This document shows, piece after piece, positions 34,501 to 43,857 of a DNA stretch of 64,000 bases. Position 1 is the first letter of the stretch, and every line of letters begins with the position of its first letter. Location of the stretch: the NCBI GenBank assembly GCA_010645155.1, contig JAAGOF010000300.1, positions 921,312 through 985,311 on the forward strand, written 5' to 3'. A program made the translations under genes and the position numbers. The stretch is from Tigriopus japonicus (taxonomy: Eukaryota > Arthropoda > Copepoda > Harpacticoida > Harpacticidae). The notes under the pieces are model-generated. The model searched no databases, had not been told where the DNA came from, and saw nothing but the letters and a program-made list of their open reading frames with translations.

Positions 34501-37500
34501 GTGAGGAGGTTGTTACTTAACATCATGGTGTTCTGAATGGCTTTTTAGGTTTGGATCAAATACCCAAAGATATCATGGCACTTTTTGGACCCGTAATTCC
34601 ATGGGGAACAACTTTACTTTTATTGTTTTTCATAAGTTTAGGTCAAGGGAAAAATTATATACCTAAAAACCTATTAAATATGACATTTCTAAATAAACTA
34701 TTTAACCCATATATAGAGACCATTTAGTTACCTTACGAATTCAAGTTGAATAAAAATTCATTCATCAACAGCTAAGTTATTTGACTTTGCATGGTCCATT
34801 TTTGACACCAGAAAGCCGAAAAACGCTACAGTTAAATGAAAAACCTAATTCCCAAAGATCCCAAATAGCTTTTCAATAATGCTAAAAATAAATGAATTTT
34901 TGAGTTTTGGAGATTTTGTTAAAATAACTCAAAATAATATGAAATCTCACTTAAAAAGAATTTAAACAAGATTTTCGGAGAACATATTTCATAACTATTT
35001 AGAGTGCACTCACTTTTTTGTGTGTTCAGCCAAAATTACAAATAAATATGTCTTACAGATTCATATTCAAATGTACAATTTCTTGAAGGACCATCATGGA
35101 ATTCAATTCAGTTCAAAATGGACTAAAACAGAAACTTGAAACATCAACCGAATTTTTCAAAACTGCTAAGTTTTGCCCAACTTTGAGTGCCTTTGACATT
35201 GCAAAAATAATTTTTTATCGCAAAATGTATTTTCAGTGCTTTTTAAGTGAAATTGTATATTATTTTGAGCTATTTTGACAAAAAAAAATCATTTATTTTT
35301 GCGATATTGAAAAGCTATTTGGGATCTTTGGGAATTTGTTTTTTCATATAACTGTAGCGTTTTTCGTCTTTTTGGTGTAAAAAATGGACCATGCCAAGTC
35401 AAATAACTCAGCTGCTGATGAATGTATCTTTATTCAATTTGAATTCAACACATGACTAAATGGTCTCTATATATGGATTAAATAGTTTATTTAGAAATGT
35501 CATATTTAATACGTTTTTAGGTATATAACTTTTCTCTTGACCTAAACTTATGAAAAACAATAAAAGTAAAGTTGTTCCCCGTTGAATTAAGGGTCCAAAA
35601 AGTGCCATGATGTCTTTGGGTATTTTGATCCAAACCTAAAGAGCCATTCGTAACACCGTGAGCAATCATTGATCCTTGGGGTGGGTCTGGAGTTTGAGCT
35701 CCCCCCCTGGCTCACCCTATTCTGTGTGTAGCTTGTGAAAAAAAGATTTAACTGGTACTTACTTGGCTACATAGCCCCCTTGGGGCCCCATCCCACCCAT
35801 TTGAGTTGGAGGCGGTCCACCACCTCCCACACCTCCATCTTCACCTCCTTTCCAGACAGCGTCATCTTCTTTGAACTCATTCGATCTGAAAGTACATCAC
35901 CATATCATACTCCAGTCTTTGCCTACTACGGCCTTGCCAGTTTATGAAGAAACCTTCTTCAGTAGTAGCTTACTTTTTCCAGAACTTGGGGAAAATGCCA
36001 CAACAAAGTTCCATTCCTTTGAGAGCCTTTTCGGCAATCTGCATGTCGGCGTTGATCGAATCCAAGCCGCCCTCGATTTTTTCCAGTTGTTCTGAAGGGA
36101 AAACGAGTGGGATCCAGTTCAGTGTCTACGATCAATGAACTTTTCGGGAAATGAAGTACAGACAGAGAAGAACAAACGAAGAAGAAGAGAAGCCTTTTGG
36201 CATCGTGTGCTTTCAAAAGTCGGGACACGTATATTTTGCAGGCATTCTCGTACAGATCTAAGTCAAGTGGTTCCATGAGTTTGACGACGGAGACGGATAG
36301 GAAGACGAGTCCATTCACGAACAAAGTAATCCTTTTTCTGCGGTCTGAATTTTGAACATGAAGGACAAATTGTTTCGCAACGCACTCGTCAGTCAGGCTG
36401 CTGGCAATGGTTCTGGCGTTTGCATCGCGCACAAATATCGAGAACACATATCATATTTGGTCAGATTTGAGTCAATGGGAAACACTCCAGAGATACCTAG
36501 GGTGTGCAACATTGCCGAACAAACCTTTTAACCTGTGCATATCCAAACTCTGTTTTCCCTGCTGTCTCTTTCCTTGACTACTTCGGTTCAAAAATGACTA
36601 GTTTCTCTCTGAGGCAAGCTTTTCTGGTAAGTATGGTGCCTGAAGGCAGGAGGTCACCGCAACTCATGACATACATCAACTAATAAAAGGGCACCAATAC
36701 GGATTTATTCACCACTTGAGAAGCAAAATGAGTGTCCATCTAATGATATTTTCAACAGTACAACATGAACACGAGGTAAGAATTCTCCGCTCGATGCGGA
36801 TACTGCTCTTCCGTTTCAGGGTATGCGTGAAACGTCATCCATCATTTCATAAGTTTGCCCGCTCTTTTATTTGCCGTAGCTACCCGATTTTCCTCCGAAG
36901 AGGCCTAAACAAACGGAGAGAGAGAGGTTGATTGGTTGGTTAGTAGGTAGGTAGGTAGGTGGATGGGTAAGGGACTAAGTACACGGATGTAGAGAGAGCA
37001 ATAAAAATAGGAATTGGAACTAGATTAGACCAATCGTACCTTTTCATAAATGGTGCCAATCTGCTTATTTTGAGTTTCGAGCTCGGTTCCCATGTCAATG
37101 GCCATATTTCGGAGATTATTAACAATTGCAGCCACGTGGTGCATGTTGTCTTCCATTTCGTCTTCACGAATATCGTTTGTGACACTTGGGGAAAGACGGT
37201 GGTCGGTCATAAACTGAACCATTTGTCATTTCTTTCTACCTAGGTTGAACTTGAATCCTCCCTTCTCTAGGTAGACAATTGGGAGGTCTACCTACTTGCA
37301 AATGAACCCTGCTGCATTTTGCTTGCCTCCTAGAATGCTCGGATGGTCCATTGAAATTCGACGTTGAGTAAGGACTGCACCTGCTTGCGAAGCATCCTCA
37401 TTTGTAGGGAAATTATTGGCTCCATAGGATTCCTCGGCCTCTAACCTTGACTTCCTCCCTCTGCATGCAGGAATAGATGGCGAACAAAACACATGATAGC

Positions 37501-39775
37501 GATTTGGCGGACTGGATACATGACTTGGCCAAATAGCATCGTGAACCATGGATCAGTGCGTATGGCAAGTCGAATTTGGGAAGGTTACGAGAGGTTACCC
37601 TACCTTAAGCAAGGAAGGCATCGCAAAAGGCCTAAGCAGCAACTTTCCATGCCTCGTAAGGCTCTTTCAGCCTGATGCATTTCAGAGTTTATGTTATCCA
37701 AACATTGCTCAATGTGGTCGAGTTGCTCTGTGTAAGGGAAAAGATGCCAAAACGTTGAGTGAGAATTTGGTTCTAATTGCACGGCATTTATGAAGCTTAA
37801 ATCATTTGCAATCAGTGCGGATTGACCTCTTTCCAACCTCCTTTTATCCGACCAAGTTTATCACGGCCCTTGTTGTTCAATATCATAAACTTGTTTTCTT
37901 TGTTTTTAGACATCAAACAACATCCATGCGTTTTTTCGAAGCCTACATTTATCAACTAACAAGAATATTCTTACATTAAATGTGCAAGGTTTAAAAGTCT
38001 AAGGGAAATCAATCACAATAACATCAGCCTGAATGTGAAAAACCAGAAAATTAAAAAAATAACAATGTTATATTTGTTCATCATCAGTGAAATATCAATT
38101 CGTGGCGGATAAACAAATGAAAGCTACAAGGGACATCTGTAATACATTGTCGATAAGTAAGTCCTTGAATCGTGATTAATGAATGAACGTAGAATACGTG
38201 TATGGGGTTGGCCGAAACTGGTGTAAGTGCTTTTCAGTCACTTCAACAGAAACTCTGTTCTCCGATTGACTTCGACAATCCGACTCTCCACATTGAAACT
38301 CTACAAATGGGCAGAATGTGTGAAAATAAGGTAGGTACATAGCACATGGGGGCCTGATACAAAATGGGTGCGTTGAGTCTGATACAAAAAATAACCAAGG
38401 TTATTTCAAAAGTTTCTCTGTCCGTTTGTTGGCCAATCCAATCCTGGCATCCACCAGTTGACTCTGTAGAAAGAAATCAAATCAAAGCAAGAAATAAAGA
38501 GCAAATCAAATTAAAGATAAGAGTAACAAAACAAAAGTGCCAACCACATCCATCACCTGCCATTCTTGTTAGACCCTCTCCAAATGTTAGCAAGATCTCA
38601 AATACCTTTGTGTTTAATCTATCAATCTGACTATTCTGAGTCTCAATCTCGTTGCCCATTTCACTGGCCATGGCTTTCAAGTTTCCAAGAATATTTCCAA
38701 CGGATTGCATGTTCTCCTCCATTTCGTCCTCGCGTGCATCGTTATTGATCCTTTGAATGTACGGACCATCAGATTGAACGTTAACGGCCGAGGCACCCGA
38801 GGGTTTCGAGCCAGTTTTGGTTGGAGATTTGCCATTACTTTTACCATTGGCTTTGCTCCAAGACGCGTCGGTGTCCTGAACTTTGGATTGTCTGTTGAAA
38901 CGATAAACCCCAACACCAAGAGAGCCCGATCATTTCTGTACTCGCTTTGGTAATCTCTACTACAAGCTTCGGTTTACCTTCGCCAAGGAAAGATACACAA
39001 TCCACACCATTTTTCCATTCCGGTCAAATGCTTCTCTGCTTGTTTCATTTCGGCATTCATGTTATCCATGCCCTCTTCAATGCGATTCAATTGTTCTATA
39101 GTTACCGATGAAAATGGAATTGATTTCAACAAGCTTAGTCTTTACGAAAATCTGAACTGTCTTAGGTTACCTCCTTGGACATCCAACAATTCCAGCGTTT
39201 TGGTTCCAGCTGCTTGGCTCTGAATTAAAAAAAAAACGAACAAAAACAAAATAAATTTTAGAAAAGCAAATAAATGTATGATGATGCTACATTTATAGAC
39301 TGAGAAGATTCTTAATAATAACAACGATCAGAATATAATAGGAAATGAACAAGATCCGCCACCAATTGATCATTTGATCACCAATGAATCGTAAAATTTA
39401 AGTGATTCCAATTCAAACTTCATGCTCACACCCTTCATCACCCCCCTTTAAACGGAACTTACCTCCTTGATCGTCCAAAGCCACCAAAGTTTTGATACCA
39501 GCCTCCTTGGACTAGGAAAGCATTGATTGTAAACAACAAATCAAAGGTGAGAAAACACAAGTTTGAGCCCTTTTCCCAATAAAAAACATTTCTACAAAAT
39601 GACCGTCACCGTCTACCGTGTTCTCTGTTGCCATAACTCTACTTACATCTTCGCACATGGCGATCATTCTTCGCGTACTCTCCAAAGATTCATCCGTTAT
39701 TTGGTTGGACTTGAGTTGGAGAGATTCCAACTCAGTAAGTGGAGGACCTTCATCATGTTGTACTTCGGCGGCCAT
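31561..39775 (-). CDS. SNAP25: SNAP-25 t-SNARE with three alternative C-terminal modules
   Basis: Palmitoylated Qb/Qc SNARE that forms the synaptic fusion complex with syntaxin and synaptobrevin. Shared N-terminal exon: 39775-39647 (43 codons). An in-frame TGA sits 9 nt before the ATG, and a 5' UTR acceptor lies near 39834. Then one of two 49-nt exons (39511-39463 or 39219-39171), both in the same phase and both carrying the first SNARE motif's central Gln. Then one of three complete C-terminal halves, each with cysteine linker, second SNARE motif, last exon and stop (modules 1-3, listed separately). Predicted products are 214, 224 and 208 residues, matching the family (~206-212). I saw no other N-terminal exon in the locus. 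The alternative reading, three genes with undetected first exons, is less likely. Confidence 0.9.
32644..32865. mobile_element. MITE, TGAGTGTA family, copy 2
   Basis: 222 bp inside the long intron of SNAP-25 module 3, starting TGAGTGGACTAATTTAGG and ending CGATTACACTCA-like. It shares ends and centre with 26342-26596. Confidence 0.8.
34524..35660. mobile_element. Complete element with ~345 bp terminal inverted repeats
   Basis: The left arm, about 34524-34870, begins CATGGTGTTCTGAATGGC. The right arm, about 35316-35660, ends GCCATTCGTAACACCGTG. The arms are nearly complementary throughout and share 'aacaactttacttttattgt' and 'ctatatatggattaaatagt'-type segments. The ~450 bp centre has no transposase. 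It is inserted in the SNAP-25 module 3 intron. Partial copies are at 3204-3545, 49255-49604 and 59625-59725. Confidence 0.88.
36842..37727 (-). other. SNAP25: SNAP-25 C-terminal module 2
   Basis: Cysteine-linker exon 37727-37604 ends [15 protein letters not shown], with four cysteines near the palmitoylation site. Spacer exon 37460-37296 is the longest of the three (about 55 residues). SNARE exon 37184-37040 encodes [20 protein letters not shown] and [13 protein letters not shown]. Last exon 36904-36842 encodes [20 protein letters not shown] then TGA. All phases match the shared N-terminal exons. Confidence 0.87.
38401..39095 (-). other. SNAP25: SNAP-25 C-terminal module 1
   Basis: Cysteine-linker exon 39095-38978 ([17 protein letters not shown]..., [12 protein letters not shown], two Cys). 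A single 286-nt exon 38891-38606 contains both the spacer and the second SNARE motif ([20 protein letters not shown]-type centre [10 protein letters not shown]). Last exon 38463-38401 encodes [20 protein letters not shown] then TAA. In modules 2 and 3 the spacer and SNARE parts are separated by an intron; here they are fused. Confidence 0.88.
39171..39511 (-). other. SNAP25: SNAP-25 mutually exclusive exon pair (end of first SNARE motif)
   Basis: Exon a, 39511-39463, encodes [16 protein letters not shown]. Exon b, 39219-39171, encodes [16 protein letters not shown]. Both are 49 nt, start in phase 0 and end in phase 1, and both have AG/GT borders. Including both or neither would shift the frame (49 and 98 are not multiples of 3), so exactly one must be used. 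Each keeps the zero-layer Gln of the motif (DDQG or DVQG). Confidence 0.85.
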
Positions 39776-42660
39776 CGTTCTTCAGGTAAGTCCTCTTTAA
39801 CGAACAATCCAAGGGCACGAACGGCCAAGCTATCTGCAAGGAAGAGATGGCAAGTTCAATCGCGAAAGTTCTTACTTGAGACAGATTAGTTGCTCCCGAT
39901 TAGATACATTCAAGTGTTGACTTCATAATCAAGTCAAAGATTATCGGAAAAGTTTTATTGAGACTGTACCAACGACTTCCAAGTTGGCAAGAACAATGGG
40001 CATCTTCAGATACGGTCCAAGGCAGAAAATGGTCCAATCTCTCCAGAGGAGGAAACAGAAAGGAAGGGAAGCAGCTGTCCGTGTCGGCCCCCTACTTGTT
40101 ACTTCATTCTCGGGTTGAGAATCTCTAAAATCTTCAAACCAAAGAAGTCCGTTCACAAAGATCTTCAACTACTAGTACAATCACTAAAATTTCGTAACGA
40201 ATAAACTCCGATCAAATCTACTTTTGAAATACAATATTTGTATTGAATATAAAAGGCGTGAGCAAGAAAAAACCAAAGCCAAATGGCTTTGAAAAGCTCA
40301 ACTTAGATAAACTGAACTGGAAGTGGAGGTTCACTAACCTGCGATCAGACAATATCAATCCCGAAACGATTCACTGCACATACACACCCCAATTAACGGG
40401 TAGGTTTTTTTAAACTTTTTGCCCAGCAATTAGCACCAATTCTCCTAGATATCGACGGTCCTACACCCAACAGTCACAGATCCATCTCAGTCTCGGGTGA
40501 TCCTTGAAGACGGCCTTCAAGATCCTCAGCCGACCTGCCAGTAAACCACCACCACTATCACCGCAACCTTTTTGTGCCCAGTGGCTCCTCGTGAGTAAGT
40601 TGAAAGCTTTATGTTCTGCCTCGATGGCCTTCACAACTCAAGACTCCCGAGATCTGGCGGCCTTTCGCTCGAAATCACACTCCCTCACATTCGATAACCA
40701 TACTTATTCCACTGACAGCGCCCAACAAGAAGGACACCATGGCCCGAGGTTGACGAGTGCTCGGAGCAAAGCAAAAAGAGGAGGAGGAGGAGGAGGAACG
40801 CGACAGACGCTGACGACAATGATAACGACGACCTTGAAACTCGTCCTTCTCTTTCGCCTTCCCTCGTCATGTCTCGCCCCTCCTCCTCTCTGGTCTTCAG
40901 TTCAACCGAATCAGATTTCCAGAGACTCGAAGGCCTCCTTCTTCCCCTTTTGAAATCTACTGGTGATGGTCGATCGCGCACAAAAGCAAAGCTAAACAAG
41001 GACAAGTTCCTCTGTCGTCCGTGATTCGCCCGCACCAGCGGGTGGCGGGCGGAAACCGACTGTCTCGAGGATGAGCAACAGTCGATCGGTCCCAACGAGA
41101 GGCTGGCAGGCTTTAGCTTTTCCCTGCAGTCGGCTTGGCTCTTTTCCTCTGTCTTTCCAAAGATGTCACGCCCGCCTTCTGAAACCAATATCTATCCATC
41201 CACCTATCCAATACACTGGGTTAGACTTAGGGACGTACGGGGGATGGAACCCCACAGCCTCCCCTCCCCTCCCCTTCCTTCTGTCTTGCTTCCTTGGGCT
41301 TGGCACTGACTGTGTGTCTGTCACGTGAGCCAACCAGGAACAAAGACCACAAAGAAAGTATGGGCGGGATTACAATCTTGTAACCCCATAGAAGGAAGGA
41401 ATGGATGGATGGAACGCCTTGAGCGCCCAGAGATAAGGGGTTTATTTCACGATTCGGCTACGGGGGCAGGCTTCTCCTGGACCCTGGATTTTTCTGTCAC
41501 CTTTATTTTTCCTTTCATGTCCTTGGTCCCGAAAATGTCATTCATTCGATTTCAGACTAGGCCGTTACTCCGATCTATTAATGTAATGACAAAACAGAAC
41601 TATGAAGGTCGTTTTCCTTGGGATTCGTCCATACCTGAAATGGTCCAAAGTGAGGCCGTTTACTCTTCGTGTGCAAATCGGGGACAGTTCCAGCGAAACT
41701 TTCGATACAAGAACCAAGGGGGGCGACAAACTCAGGTTTACCATTACATTTCGCCAGAGAGCGCATTGTTCTGAAATTGTCGCGTGAGTGAGTGCGAGAC
41801 AGGCAACCAAGCACCAAAAAATCAGCTGAACGGCTGTTAAGAATTCTGCCGAAATACAAGCAGACAGCCGGCTGGCTGCCCAAGCAAGCCTTAAATCAAT
41901 GTGCTCCCCCTGACAAGAACAGACACATCGGCGTCGTTAACGTGTGGCTCTTTTTAGTGTCAGATTCGTCCGACTCGACTCGCCTGACTTGAGGGCTGTA
42001 CTCTGTGAGTTGGGCCTCAGCTCGTCTCGATACGGCCCTGGTCTGGATCTGTGACTCACCTAGCCTCCTTTTCTTCTGCTACCGGGTCCAAGGCCGCCAG
42101 GCAACTTTCCTGAATAGTGATGAATGTGAGACTTCCTTCGAGCCCAGAAGTAAACAAAGTCGAAGCTCAACTGTTGAAGAATAAAGTTGATTCTGTGGAA
42201 TTCGTTGACTCAAATATATAACAAAGGCAACAAAAAATCCAATTTGTTGTGTTGGAGTTATTCCCACTTGAGTCCAAGCGGGCCAGGCACAATATTTTAA
42301 ATGAAGTTAGACTTTGCATGTGAGGGTAGACCTGATTTTTGATGAAGCCATTTTGATCAAAAACCAGAAATCAATAGCCGACCTCAGTCATCCAGATGAT
42401 TCAGCAGACCCCACACTTGATGCCTAAATGTCTACAACGCTAAATTTTTAGTTTTACAGCTTTGAGATAGCTCGGAATATTCTCCACCTCTTTGATGCCA
42501 AACAACTTGAGAATGAACGGTTTGAGGCAAAAACAAGTTGGATTATCGGACTCGAGCTCCATTGAAAATATCTCGGACCAGTCCCGACTTTAGTTGGCAG
42601 CTGCAACCGATCACTACTAGCGTTTGACATTAAAGGTGCCACGGTAGATGGCGTTGTTAA
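39776..42660. other. Upstream region of SNAP-25, then intergenic
   Basis: An acceptor-like CTTCCTTGCAG on the minus strand at about 39844-39834 suggests an untranslated first exon farther upstream, perhaps in the 40.4-41.2 kb GC-richer stretch. No coding exon was recognised on either strand. Confidence 0.4.
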
Positions 42661-42673
42661 TCTGAGAGAGACT

Positions 42674-43358
42674 AAAGGCTTTATATACAAAGAATCGCAA
42701 AGGTCTGGAATCGAAGGTCTTCTCTGATTAGAGGGTTCCTCGGGACCCAAGTTCTGATTGGTCAAGCAACCCCTTTCGCCAACGTGACTAGATGCAGCTT
42801 GTCTTGGAAGCTTTCAGGCCCAAAAAAATCACAAATTCGTGGCTTCTAAATCAAGATTAACATATTGAATGTTTTACGCGACTAAAAAAGAGAGGCCCCA
42901 ACAAATTTATGAAGTTTTAGACATGAGATTGTATGAAAAAGTGGAAAGAGTCAACCGCTTTCTTTTTTTGGACACCCTGATGATCTCTACTCCACATGAG
43001 ATTGGGAGGGCAAGGAGAAGACAGGAGATCTCAGTTGCTGAACAAAGGGTGGCACTTTACATGCCATTTCCAAATTTGTGTTTCTGGACTTTGTGTGAGG
43101 CAAAGAAAAAAAATGCTACAGAATGTTTAAATTTCTTTATGTAGTAACATTCCAATTTGTAACTGCAACATGTATCTATTGGATTGAAAGCCATTAAATC
43201 GGAATTTTCCTGGGACAAAAGCTTTCAAGACATGCCGCATCCAGTCACGCTGCCGCAAGGTGTTGCTTGACCAATCAGAACTTGGGTCCTGAGGAACCCT
43301 CTAATCAGAGAAGACCTTCGATTCCAGACCTTTGCGATTCTTTGTATATAAAGCCTTT
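42674..43358. mobile_element. Foldback element with promoter-like inverted arms
   Basis: The arm 42674-42771 is almost identical to the reverse complement of 43262-43358. Each arm carries CCAATCAGAAC and, ~70 bp on, TATATAAAG, oriented outward. The ~490 bp centre is unrelated. The identical starts of two opposite open frames (42765 minus, 43267 plus) are this repeat, not proteins. Confidence 0.8.
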
Positions 43359-43468
43359 AAGAGAGACAGACTCGAGGCGAGGCGGAGTCTATCGGATTTC
43401 AATTTTCAAAGTCTGGCTGGATCCTTTTGAGAGACAGACTAGAGCAAGGATGGCTCAAGCCAGGATTA

Positions 43469-43585
43469 CTTTCAAAATACACACTAGGTCCGATTAATAC
43501 AATGGAAATTCAACAGAACAATATATTTGTTGCAAAAACCTCACATTTTAGTACAGTTATCGGACCTAGTGTGTATTTTTGAAAT
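43469..43585. repeat. Short inverted repeat
   Basis: CAAAATACACACTAGGTCCGAT near 43471 pairs with ATCGGACCTAGTGTGTATTTTT near 43559, with a ~65 bp loop. It is likely a tiny foldback element adjacent to the hAT MITE. Confidence 0.55.
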
Positions 43586-43633
43586 CCGTCCTGAAGTACA
43601 GTGGTTCCTGACTGGAGCCAGTATGCTCTAGAG

Positions 43634-43849
43634 CAGGGGTAGGCGACCGATGGGCCAGAGCCCACATGTGGGCCTAATGGTGGTTTTTGGTGGGCCCAGG
43701 AGCTATGGAGAAAGTCCAAAATAGTGGGCCCGCGAGACACACATAGTCCTGTACTTGTGGGCCCAAAGCTCTTTGATCGTTAATTTTTGGGCCCCTGACA
43801 TGTAATCAAATTTGGTGGGCCTTGACCCAAAAGTGGTTGCCTATCCCTG
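43634..43849. mobile_element. hAT-type MITE with 8-bp target duplication
   Basis: 216 bp bounded by CAGGGGTAGGCGACC and GGTTGCCTATCCCTG terminal inverted repeats. It is flanked by perfect 8-bp direct repeats CTCTAGAG (43626-43633 and 43850-43857). The CAGGGGT ends and 8-bp duplication are typical of hAT transposons. The interior is rich in GGGCC and has no coding frame. Confidence 0.92.
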
Positions 43850-43857
43850 CTCTAGAG

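Larger units (their letters stand above)
31561..36091 (-). other. SNAP25: SNAP-25 C-terminal module 3
   Basis: Cysteine-linker exon 36091-35974 ends [13 protein letters not shown]. Spacer exon 35885-35763 contains [16 protein letters not shown], the closest of the three to the fly spacer (FKEDDGTWKG). SNARE exon 31832-31688 encodes [16 protein letters not shown] and [13 protein letters not shown]. Last exon 31623-31561 encodes [20 protein letters not shown] then TAA. Exons 2 and 3 are split by a 3.9 kb intron holding two transposon-like elements. This module looks like the ancestral one. Confidence 0.88.

Noticed and set aside
36110..36447. Minus-strand frame inside the SNAP-25 locus ([14 protein letters not shown])
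   Set aside because: It starts with GTG, lies between module 2's stop and module 3's first exon, and runs into that exon out of frame. An untranslated or extra exon is possible, but nothing supports it.
31561..38463. SNAP-25 modules as three independent genes
   Set aside because: No N-terminal SNARE exon, start codon or in-phase substitute was found in front of modules 2 or 3. Their linker exons begin in the exact phase left by the shared upstream exons. RNA data could still overturn this.
41200..41420. CT-rich and GGAT-rich stretches as regulatory repeats
   Set aside because: Simple low-complexity sequence with no specific motif.
42454..43497. Two opposite proteins with the same 31-residue start
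   Set aside because: The shared start is the translation of the inverted-repeat arm. The rest of each frame differs and has no domain.
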